A stretch of 8,855 bases of DNA, from contig QXYA01000075.1 of the NCBI GenBank assembly GCA_009887135.1, positions 1 through 8,855 on the forward strand, in the 5' to 3' direction. Below, piece by piece: positions 1 to 6,527 of this stretch. The position numbers were made by a program, and so were the translations under genes. Every line of letters begins with the position of its first letter. Within the stretch, counting starts at the first letter, position 1. The notes beneath the pieces are model-generated. The model was not told where the DNA came from. It did no database searches and saw only the letters and a list, made by a program, of their open reading frames with translations. Source of the DNA: Candidatus Poseidoniales archaeon. GTDB lineage: Archaea > Thermoplasmatota > Poseidoniia > Poseidoniales > Poseidoniaceae.

Positions 1-149
1 ATGACTTTCTAACAAAATCAGGACATTTATTTTCAGCAACAGTATTCGTTGTTGCAGAGATTCATCTTCGTGTCATGAGCGAAGTTTTGATGACTAGGTG
101 CCCAATGGTTGATGGGGAATTTGTCGAACTAAAATTCCCGTCATCATGA
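1..149 (+). CDS. C-terminal fragment of an unidentified protein (partial, 5' end outside window)
   Basis: The frame whose first full codon is at position 3 stays open for 48 codons to a TGA at 147-149, while the other two plus frames stop within the first 12 bases. The residues look protein-like: a hydrophobic beta-rich stretch (FSATVFVVAEIHLRV) followed by an ordinary C-terminus ending KFPSS. I do not recognise the family. The stop lies 31 bases before the ATG chosen for ligA on the same strand, so the two may share a transcript. A 48-codon open frame can arise by chance, and no start codon is available inside the window, so the call depends on sequence to the left. On the minus strand this stretch shows only short, broken frames. 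Confidence 0.45.
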   Translation, partial: DFLTKSGHLFSATVFVVAEIHLRVMSEVLMTRCPMVDGEFVELKFPSS

Positions 150-164
150 ACCTTAAATGGGGTC

Positions 165-170
165 GAGGTG
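165..170 (+). promoter_or_regulatory. Ribosome binding site that favours the ATG at 181 for ligA
   Basis: GAGGTG lies ten bases before the ATG at 181, and no comparable motif stands before the in-frame ATG at 157. The extra eight residues from the upstream ATG (MGSRWWIT) are not typical of ligase N-termini. A candidate AT-rich promoter element (CTAAAAT, about 130-136) lies upstream but is weak. Another AT-rich element (CCTTAAAT, about 151-158) sits about 25 bases before 181 and would alternatively allow a nearly leaderless transcript. Confidence 0.5.
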
Positions 171-180
171 GTGGATTACT

Positions 181-2307
181 ATGGCCAAATCTGACGCGTC
201 CGATAATGGCCAAAATCAGCGTATAGATTGGCTTGCCGAACAAATCGCATACCATTCAGACCTCTATTATAATCAAGCCATAACTGAAATTTCAGATTCA
301 GAATTTGATGCCTTTTGGGATGAATTGAAACAACTCGAGCCAACACACTCTCAGTTGCAACGCGTCGGCGCAGAGATCGATCCAGGGACTGTCAAAGTAG
401 ACCATATGTTCCCTATGCGTTCACTAAACAAAGGGACTTCTGATGAAGATATTGAGCACTTCGTCCGTCAATCGTCTCTTGAGGCTACCCGCTTCATTTC
501 TCAGCCCAAACTCGACGGTTCAGCACTCTCTCTTGAATACAGAAAGGGTCGACTTGTACGTGCAGCAACAAGAGGTAGCGGTAATCGAGGAGAAGACGTT
601 ACGAAAAACGCACGACGAGTAGAAAATGTCCCTCATACCCTTGGCGTTGAAGTGGATGTTCACATTCGGGGCGAGGTCGTTATGCGTAAATCAACCTTTG
701 AAGAACGCTATGCGGATGTCTCCCCTAATCCAAGAAATTTAGCTGCCGGTGCTCTGCGACAAAAGAAAGCAGAAGGGAAGGCGAATGCAAGCGATTTGGT
801 ATTTCTAGCATATGATGCTAAATTTCCTGAAGAATCATTACGCCATCCTGACTCAACCTTCCCACCATCCGTCAACAATGATAGTGAAATTCTCTCCTGG
901 CTTTCAGAAATCGCTGGGGTGAAGCCGGCGCCTTGGACCATCACTGAATCGAGTGAAGCAGACGGGTTAACATCAGGGCTTTGTAAAGAAACAGAGAAGT
1001 GGACCAACGAACGAACAAGATACGAGTTTGAAATAGATGGTTTGGTGTTCAAAGTGGATGACCTTTCAAAACGAGAATTACTGGGCATGACTGCGCACCA
1101 TCCAAGATGGGCACTTGCATGGAAATTCCCTCCGGAAGAAGCTACATCTGTCTTGTTGCATGTCGATTGGCAAACAGGGCGAACAGGCACAATCACTCCA
1201 GTTGCACGCATCGCTCCACAACGCGTTGGAGGGGTGACGGTCGAGAACACAACACTCCACAATCTTGGTGAAGTCGAACGTTTGGAGATCCGTATAGGAG
1301 ATAAAATCCGAATCGTTCGAAGAGGAGACGTTATTCCAAAAATCGAAGCAAGTCTAGGTCCTGCATCACAACAGGATTTAGAAGGGCGAATCCATGCTGA
1401 TGGAGAGCCGTTCACAGGTTTGTTACCAGAAAGAAGGGCGGTCGATGCGCCTAGTGCATGCCCCGCATGCAATGGCTCAGTAGAGATTGAAGGCGCTTTT
1501 ATTCGATGTATAGATGTACATTGTGTTGCCCGAATGGGGAGGAGCATTCTCTACTATTGCCGTGCATTGGAGATGGATGGCGTCGGCGAGAAGTTAGTTG
1601 ATCAACTCCTTGCAGAGGGACTTATTGATGGCATATCAGGCCTCTATGACCTCGATGAAGCAAAACTTCTGTCTCTAGAACGAATGGGGCAGAAATCTGC
1701 GACAAATGTTCTCCAAGAAATTGGCAAGACGCGTTCCATGACCTTCTCCAAATTCCTCCAAGCACTAGGATTACCGGGGATTGGCCCAGAATTAGCATTT
1801 GCAATTGCAGTACATTTCCAACAACCGATGCTGATGATGAAATGGGTTGATGAGAGTTTCGAGGAGCCAGAGAGAATGCAAGAACTGACCTCTCTCGAAG
1901 GCGTTGGAGACATTGTTGCTCTTCAATTACGAGACGGAATTAAGGTACGCAGCCAAGCAATTGAGTCTCTCCTCTCTCATCTTACAATTCAATCAGAGCA
2001 ACAAAAAACGGATCAGGGCCCCTTTGCCGGTTTGACGTTCTGCGTCACAGGAACGCTTTCCGAACCAAGGAAAAGTATCCAAGCAAGGATAAAAGCTGCC
2101 GGAGGGAAAGTCGTTGGAAGCGTTTCAAGTAATCTCTCAGTACTCGTTGCTGGAGAAAATGCTGGCTCGAAACTTGCCAAGGCTGAGAGTTTAGGCGTTA
2201 CAGTTTGGCGCGAAGAATTTCTCAACCAACAAATTCGAGATCAACCAATTCCAAATGAGTCCGTTGACAAAACCTCTCCAGAGCAACCAACTTTGTTTGA
2301 TTATTGA
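181..2307 (+). CDS. ligA: NAD+-dependent DNA ligase LigA
   Basis: This enzyme seals nicks in duplex DNA, using NAD+ to form an enzyme-AMP intermediate, in replication and repair. All family parts are present in order (708 aa from the ATG at 181). The N-terminal Ia domain has the YHxxLYY and ISDxEFD nicotinamide-side motifs. The adenylation domain has KLDG with the nucleophile at K110, then RGxGxxGEDVT, GEVVM and NPRNLAAGALRQ. PRWALAWKFPPE follows, with K315. The OB-fold has TGRTGTITPVA, TLHN and RRGDVIPKI. A zinc finger is formed by C427, C430, C443 and C448. Helix-hairpin-helix repeats span about 460-590, and a C-terminal BRCT domain about 613-690. The length fits a complete bacterial-type LigA. 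The canonical SLDNAF reads SLNKGT here and RGDG reads RGSG; neither change removes a catalytic residue. Most archaea rely on ATP-dependent ligase, so this gene is a probable ancient acquisition from bacteria. Confidence 0.97.
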   Translation: MAKSDASDNGQNQRIDWLAEQIAYHSDLYYNQAITEISDSEFDAFWDELKQLEPTHSQLQRVGAEIDPGTVKVDHMFPMRSLNKGTSDEDIEHFVRQSSLEATRFISQPKLDGSALSLEYRKGRLVRAATRGSGNRGEDVTKNARRVENVPHTLGVEVDVHIRGEVVMRKSTFEERYADVSPNPRNLAAGALRQKKAEGKANASDLVFLAYDAKFPEESLRHPDSTFPPSVNNDSEILSWLSEIAGVKPAPWTITESSEADGLTSGLCKETEKWTNERTRYEFEIDGLVFKVDDLSKRELLGMTAHHPRWALAWKFPPEEATSVLLHVDWQTGRTGTITPVARIAPQRVGGVTVENTTLHNLGEVERLEIRIGDKIRIVRRGDVIPKIEASLGPASQQDLEGRIHADGEPFTGLLPERRAVDAPSACPACNGSVEIEGAFIRCIDVHCVARMGRSILYYCRALEMDGVGEKLVDQLLAEGLIDGISGLYDLDEAKLLSLERMGQKSATNVLQEIGKTRSMTFSKFLQALGLPGIGPELAFAIAVHFQQPMLMMKWVDESFEEPERMQELTSLEGVGDIVALQLRDGIKVRSQAIESLLSHLTIQSEQQKTDQGPFAGLTFCVTGTLSEPRKSIQARIKAAGGKVVGSVSSNLSVLVAGENAGSKLAKAESLGVTVWREEFLNQQIRDQPIPNESVDKTSPEQPTLFDY

Positions 2308-2350
2308 GAAATTTTCTGACCCCGAGAACGAACTCTTTTACGCAATAAGC

Positions 2351-2358
2351 GTGAGGTT
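2351..2358 (+). promoter_or_regulatory. Ribosome binding site of the large surface protein
   Basis: GTGAGGTT (core GAGGT) lies five bases before the ATG at 2364 and matches the archaeal anti-Shine-Dalgarno reasonably well. It is directly preceded by a small inverted repeat (ACGC, five-base loop, GCGT, 2340-2352). The 56-base gap after ligA also holds CTTTTAC at about 2333-2339, a weak TATA-like candidate, so an own promoter or readthrough from ligA are both possible. Confidence 0.5.
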
Positions 2359-2363
2359 GAACC

Positions 2364-4907
2364 ATGAAAAAGCGTACGCTAGGTCTTTTTGCAATTCTTT
2401 GCTTAGCCATGTTTACGCCAATGACAAATGCTTACAGTGGTGGAATTTCAGGCCAAGGTACTGGTTGTGGTGGGGGTTATTGCCATGGTAGTGGTACGCA
2501 AACTGCAACAGTTTCAATGTCAGGACAACCAACAACATATACGGCAGGGAGCACGTACACACTGTCAGTATCAGTAACTGGAGGCCCCTCTTCTACGAAC
2601 GGAGGATTTTCTCTCGACATCGACAAAGGATCGCTCTCCTCTCCAGGAACAGGAGCCACGATCAACACGGCTGCAAACAGTGCAACACATGCCAACAACA
2701 ACTACAGAAGTTGGAGCGTCGATTGGACAGCTCCTTCAACAGGTTCGGGAGTTGTATCAATCGATGTTGCAGGGAATGCTGTTGATGGAAATGGATACAA
2801 CACAAATGACGAGTGGGATACCACCACCTATCAAATTTCAGAAGGGAGCGCCCCTGCCAATACAGCTCCAACGCTGAGCAACCTTTTGCTTAGCCCAGCT
2901 ACTGCAAGTACAACAGACACGCTTGTTTTATCGTACACCTTTGACGATGTAGACGGCGATACTGAGGCTGGCTCAACAATTCAATGGTTCAAAAATAGTG
3001 TTCTTGAAACATCCCTGAACGGAATGATGTCAGTGTCTTCCTCTCAGACTGAAAAAGGCGAGAACTGGAATGCTGAAGTTACGCCAAACGATGGGACCGA
3101 TTTTGGAACAATGGTTGCTTCGAGTTCAATCACAATTGGCAACTCTGCTCCAATCCTTTCCTCAGTTTCAATAGGACTCTCAAATCCAGGGACGACCGAT
3201 GATTTGTCTGTCGTGAATTCTTCTTCAGATGCAGATGCAATGGATACCCTAACCTATGAATATAGATGGTATCTTGATGGTAATATTCAATCGTCATTGG
3301 ACGGTCTCTCTCCTCTTCCATCGTTTGCAACTCGAAATGGAGATTCATGGGAGATTGAAATGCGAGTTTCTGATGGAACGGATTCTTCGGCTTGGATGAA
3401 ATCTTCTCCGGTTGTTATCGGCTCGACCACATCAAACACTCCTCCTTCAGTGGATAGCGTCACCATCACCCCAAGCAACCCGACTACGGAAACCGATCTC
3501 ACTGCTCTTGCGACCTCATCAGATGCTGACATGGACTCAATTGTTAATACAGAATATCGCTGGATGAAGAATGGCATAGAGACAGACGTGGAATCACAAA
3601 CGCTCTCTTCTTTGAACACAATGAAAGGAGATTCATGGAGTGTAAGTGTTCGTGTCAATGATGGAACAACATGGTCTACATGGCAATCTTCTCCATCTAC
3701 AACAATCGAAAATACAGCCCCTGTTTTACAATCTGCTTCGCTTAGTGCCTCACAAATAACAGGTCAAACAAACGTTTCAGTTGATGCCCAAATGACTGAT
3801 GTAGATGTCTTTGATAGTCTCACATTCAATATCCAGTGGTATCTTGATGATGTTGTTCAGCCTCAATTGGAAAATGTAAATCCACTTCCATCTTCTCAGA
3901 CTTCAAAAGGGCAAAATTGGGCTGCAGTGATTCATGCTTTTGATGGTTCAGACACAAGTTCAGAAAGTGAAACATTGTATGTTGATATCATAAATTCCGA
4001 ACCATCAGTAACAGCAACAGTCAGTGATTCAATCAATTCCCAAGAAGATATTACACTCATCATCGAATCCTCAGATATTGACTCCGATTCGGTTGAAATA
4101 ACCTCCATTACTTGGTTTAGGAATGGATTTAGAGAAGGGTCTTTGGACAATGCTACAACCGTTCCGTCGTCATATCTCGGTCCTGGACAGATTTGGAGCG
4201 TAGAAGTTCTTGCCACAGATGGGGAGGAAGCAGGAGTTTCTTCAACATCAATCACAATTTCAAACGCTCCTCCAACTGCGATCATAACAGTTCTGACAGA
4301 ATATGCATATGCCGGTGAACGCGTTCAATTAACAGCCAGTACTTCTTCTGATCCTGATAACAGAATCGTTGGTTATCAATGGGCTTGGTCGTCATCACAA
4401 GCAGGTCAATCATCCACTTCAGGAACAGATGTCTCGTTCCTCATGCCGCTTTCAGGAAGCGTATCTATCACCTTGGTCGTAACCGATGAATCTGGTGCAA
4501 CAGACGAATCTACGTTCGTTATTCAAGCACTATCAGCATTGCCATGCCCAAGTTTAACTTCATCTCTTGACGATGGAACTGTCAATGTAGAATGGACCTG
4601 GAATGCACAAGAATCAGCAGATTTCAATGTATATCGAAATGGGGTTCTTTTGGGCCAAACAAATCAAACAAGCTTTACAGATACTCCGAGTATACTCGGT
4701 CTTACAACCTACAAATTGACTGTAACTATTGGAGATCGAACACTCGAATCTGATTGTCAATCGCCTTTGACACAAATTACCATCGATACGCAAGCTGCTA
4801 GTTTTGATGATGGGCCCTCAACAACTCTTGGGTTTGGCCTAGGATCTCTTTACACGATTATCGGTATTCTATTCCTTGTTGCAGTAATCCTTCGGAGAGG
4901 TGATTAA
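2364..4907 (+). CDS. Secreted, C-terminally anchored protein with CX4CH motif, Reeler-like domain and tandem Ig-like/PKD repeats
   Basis: This looks like an 847-aa cell-surface protein. A Sec signal peptide (MKKR, hydrophobic core, NA at 22-23) should be cleaved before Y24. C35, C40 and H41 form a CX4CH motif in a Gly-rich stretch. Residues about 44-156 resemble the choice-of-anchor-V / Reeler-like beta-sandwich, judged from the YTAGSTYTLSVSV, WTAPSTGSGVVSIDVAGNAVDGNG and DxxTTTYQI patterns. Five degenerate Ig-like repeats follow (166-633), then a PKD-like domain (634-725, with APPTA, SSDPDNRIVGYQWAW and VTDESGATDES), then an FN3-like domain (about 726-810) with two cysteines. A single C-terminal helix (about 824-843) ends in RRGD, giving one pass with a minimal cytoplasmic tail. 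The next gene starts at this gene's stop, which suggests translational coupling. Function is unproven; binding, adhesion or surface redox roles are possible. The domain names come from memory of family patterns. Confidence 0.85.
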   Translation: MKKRTLGLFAILCLAMFTPMTNAYSGGISGQGTGCGGGYCHGSGTQTATVSMSGQPTTYTAGSTYTLSVSVTGGPSSTNGGFSLDIDKGSLSSPGTGATINTAANSATHANNNYRSWSVDWTAPSTGSGVVSIDVAGNAVDGNGYNTNDEWDTTTYQISEGSAPANTAPTLSNLLLSPATASTTDTLVLSYTFDDVDGDTEAGSTIQWFKNSVLETSLNGMMSVSSSQTEKGENWNAEVTPNDGTDFGTMVASSSITIGNSAPILSSVSIGLSNPGTTDDLSVVNSSSDADAMDTLTYEYRWYLDGNIQSSLDGLSPLPSFATRNGDSWEIEMRVSDGTDSSAWMKSSPVVIGSTTSNTPPSVDSVTITPSNPTTETDLTALATSSDADMDSIVNTEYRWMKNGIETDVESQTLSSLNTMKGDSWSVSVRVNDGTTWSTWQSSPSTTIENTAPVLQSASLSASQITGQTNVSVDAQMTDVDVFDSLTFNIQWYLDDVVQPQLENVNPLPSSQTSKGQNWAAVIHAFDGSDTSSESETLYVDIINSEPSVTATVSDSINSQEDITLIIESSDIDSDSVEITSITWFRNGFREGSLDNATTVPSSYLGPGQIWSVEVLATDGEEAGVSSTSITISNAPPTAIITVLTEYAYAGERVQLTASTSSDPDNRIVGYQWAWSSSQAGQSSTSGTDVSFLMPLSGSVSITLVVTDESGATDESTFVIQALSALPCPSLTSSLDDGTVNVEWTWNAQESADFNVYRNGVLLGQTNQTSFTDTPSILGLTTYKLTVTIGDRTLESDCQSPLTQITIDTQAASFDDGPSTTLGFGLGSLYTIIGILFLVAVILRRGD
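2859..4262 (+). repeat. Five tandem degenerate Ig-like repeats of 90-98 residues
   Basis: Repeat units begin at 2859, 3141, 3435, 3711 and 3993. In the protein they span residues 166-259, 260-357, 358-449, 450-543 and 544-633. Each starts with N(T/S)xP and continues with a short strand, an acidic (S)SDxDxD stretch, a W(Y/F/M) strand near the middle (QWFKN, RWYLDG, RWMKNG, QWYLDD, TWFRNG), a serine-rich segment with L, a G(D/E/Q)xW strand and an (A/V)xDG(T/S/E) turn. Nucleotide identity between units is low apart from short islands such as GGAGATTCATGG at 3339-3350 and 3627-3638, so the duplications are old. The array probably works as a spacer or adhesive stalk that holds the N-terminal domain away from the membrane. 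Confidence 0.8.
4894..4904 (+). promoter_or_regulatory. Ribosome binding site that favours a TTG start at 4909
   Basis: GGAGAGGTGAT contains GGTGAT, a direct complement of the 3' end of 16S rRNA, ending four bases before a TTG at 4909. The alternative GTG at 4900 lies inside this motif, so it could not be served by it. The motif is embedded in the last codons of the upstream gene, whose TAA is at 4905-4907, so termination and reinitiation are probably coupled. Confidence 0.7.
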
Positions 4908-4908
4908 T

Positions 4909-5970
4909 TTGAGATCACGTTTGACAGTGTTTCTTGTTCTAGCCTTCTTGGTTCCTCTTCACGTAAGTGGGAATCCCGGAGGTGTTGGAAATGGATTGGA
5001 GGATATGCAATGTGGTGGAGCATGTCATGGTGATGCAAATCAAAATGCGAGTTCTAATCTTGGTTTAGATCTTCAACCAGCAGAATCTGTTTGGGTCGGC
5101 CAACCAGCAGAAATCACAGTTCAGATTTCTGGTATTGGAATCGAACATAACCTCGATACACTTGGAATATTTTTACTATCAACAACAAATGCGAACGGAG
5201 ATGTTCCAACTTCTCACGGATGGGAAATACTCTCTGACGGTATGGGTGATGCCAATAATTACATCGAGATTTCAATGGATAATCCCCCCACATCTGTCTA
5301 TTCACACACATGGATTCTAAGGGCTGATGAAATCGGTTCAAAGACGCTCTACGTTGCTGTGCAGCATGGCGATAGTTCAGGCAGCCCATATTTTGGAATC
5401 TCGCAAGCCTTTGAGGTTGAAGTAATTCCAATCCCTGAGAATCTTCAACGACTCAATCCAGAGTATTCTCCGACAACATCTCGCGACATTGGTGATTCGA
5501 CTGATCTATGTGTTGAGACAATTAATGCCTCGAGTGTTGAGATTGAATGGCGTGAACCATCAGGAGATTCTATTCAAGTTCCAACATCCTTAGACGGAGA
5601 TTGCTGGAAAGCTTCACTACCCGCTTCTATTGACGGAAATACGATCCAATGGCGAGCAATTCTCGAGGGACAAGGCCCTACTCAAACTACGCCATGGTTC
5701 TCCTTAGCCAGTCTCGAACCGAAATGGGAAGCCAACGAAATGGCATTGAATCTTCAATCACTCGCCCATATCGTTCTTTTCTTTGGGATTGTCCTCTTGT
5801 TAAAGATTCCAAGGAAAAATACTTCAGAACTGAAGAAATATGATGCATCCTCAGAAGTGCTTGAACAAGAAAATATGGGTCCGCCATTACCTGCTGAGGG
5901 ATTACCTGCAGGATGGAACATGGAACAATGGAATCAATATGGATCAGATTACTTGGAGGGACGTCTATGA
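4909..5970 (+). CDS. Secreted, membrane-anchored protein with CX3CH motif, Reeler-like domain and conserved MEQW-type cytoplasmic tail
   Basis: A 353-aa protein is read from TTG 4909, with a signal peptide (MRSRLTVFLVLAF to about G21). C35, C39 and H40 form a CX3CH motif inside a Gly-rich segment that parallels the CX4CH site of the upstream protein, so the two look like diverged paralogs at their N-termini. Residues about 45-172 form a beta-rich domain with a tryptophan, two HxW-type histidines and a YVAVQHG strand, Reeler-like in pattern. Residues about 175-275 form a second beta domain whose C201 and C232 could make a disulfide. One helix (about 282-299) precedes a cytoplasmic tail that ends in a motif with PPLP at 325-328, GLPAGW at 331-336, MEQW at 338-341 and YG at 344-345. 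The stop overlaps the next start as ATGA. An alternative in-frame GTG at 4900 would add three residues. Specific function is unknown. Confidence 0.8.
   Translation: MRSRLTVFLVLAFLVPLHVSGNPGGVGNGLEDMQCGGACHGDANQNASSNLGLDLQPAESVWVGQPAEITVQISGIGIEHNLDTLGIFLLSTTNANGDVPTSHGWEILSDGMGDANNYIEISMDNPPTSVYSHTWILRADEIGSKTLYVAVQHGDSSGSPYFGISQAFEVEVIPIPENLQRLNPEYSPTTSRDIGDSTDLCVETINASSVEIEWREPSGDSIQVPTSLDGDCWKASLPASIDGNTIQWRAILEGQGPTQTTPWFSLASLEPKWEANEMALNLQSLAHIVLFFGIVLLLKIPRKNTSELKKYDASSEVLEQENMGPPLPAEGLPAGWNMEQWNQYGSDYLEGRL
5955..5960 (+). promoter_or_regulatory. Ribosome binding site deciding the start at 5967
   Basis: GGAGGG lies six bases before the ATG at 5967. That ATG overlaps the upstream TGA (5968-5970) as ATGA. 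An upstream in-frame ATG at 5913 would add 18 residues overlapping the previous gene's conserved tail codons and has no comparable site, so 5967 is preferred. Confidence 0.75.
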
Positions 5971-6527
5971 TTGAAAATGGAACTTTTCACGTCATTACGA
6001 CGGAATTAGTCGTGGGGTCTTTCGCTCTTGCAGGGCTTTGTTTTGCTCTTCATACATTCTTTACATGGAGAGAAAGAGAGTCCTCTCAGTATTCTCAAAT
6101 TGCAGATACGACCGCACATGCTGCCCTTCTCTTTGGGTTACTTGCACTCCCATTCGCAATATTATCTGGACTAGGGGCGTCTCCTGCAGGAGCCCATTCT
6201 TCCCCGCTCTTGGCAAACAAGATGTTGCTCTCAACTGCTGGGGGAGGACTTGCTATTGGTGTGCTCTACACACGTTGGAAATTGCATGAGCCAATGAAGA
6301 AGGCTGAGTCATATATTCACAATGCACTCGGGGCATCATCAACAGGGTGTATGCTCCTAACTGCTTCATTGGGAGGAACATATAGCCGCGGAGATTCCTT
6401 AACAGAATTTATTCCTTGGATCAAGACAACAACTCCACTTCTTCCTTCGTGGATGAGTACCCTTGTGATACTCATTGTGATTGTAGCGCTTGTACTTCGA
6501 AGAACTTCAACCGTAAAGCATGGATGA
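5967..6527 (+). CDS. DUF2231-like multi-pass membrane protein with histidines, possible heme-b protein
   Basis: A 186-aa protein with five predicted helices at about 10-32, 48-70, 83-102, 117-137 and 162-178. The first four match the general pattern of DUF2231: a histidine near the N-terminus, a PFAILSG turn after helix two, and GCMLLTASLGGTYSRGDSL at the end of helix four (family pattern GxLVYxxG). Histidines are at 8, 29, 51, 77, 107 and 118; H29, H51 and H118 lie in or at the ends of helices and could ligate heme. The fifth helix appears to be an addition. The start overlaps the upstream stop as ATGA, so the protein is probably made in step with the two exported CXnCH proteins. Its end overlaps the opposite-strand PAC2 gene by 21 bases. 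The family match is from memory, and electron transfer is an inference from histidine placement and neighbours. Confidence 0.65.
   Translation: MIENGTFHVITTELVVGSFALAGLCFALHTFFTWRERESSQYSQIADTTAHAALLFGLLALPFAILSGLGASPAGAHSSPLLANKMLLSTAGGGLAIGVLYTRWKLHEPMKKAESYIHNALGASSTGCMLLTASLGGTYSRGDSLTEFIPWIKTTTPLLPSWMSTLVILIVIVALVLRRTSTVKHG

Noticed and set aside
1455..1471. Inverted repeat TGCATGC-CCC-GCATGCA in ligA.
   Set aside because: It is explained by the codons of the zinc-finger CPAC motif, where Ala-Cys is encoded twice by GCATGC.
708..1547. Long open frame of 279 codons on the minus strand inside ligA.
   Set aside because: It is fully antisense to well-conserved ligase motifs, and its translation is low-complexity Ser/Arg-rich without family features; it is a shadow of the real gene.
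2308..2352. Short inverted repeats (AGAAA/TTTCT and ACGC/GCGT) between ligA and the surface protein gene, considered as terminator or riboswitch.
   Set aside because: Stems are four to five bases and there is no conserved aptamer-like architecture or T-tract; the gap is only 56 bases.
4686..4699. Perfect 14-base palindrome CCGAGTATACTCGG inside the large surface protein gene.
   Set aside because: It lies in a coding FN3-like domain, has no flanking partner site, and a palindrome of this length is expected about once by chance in a window this size.
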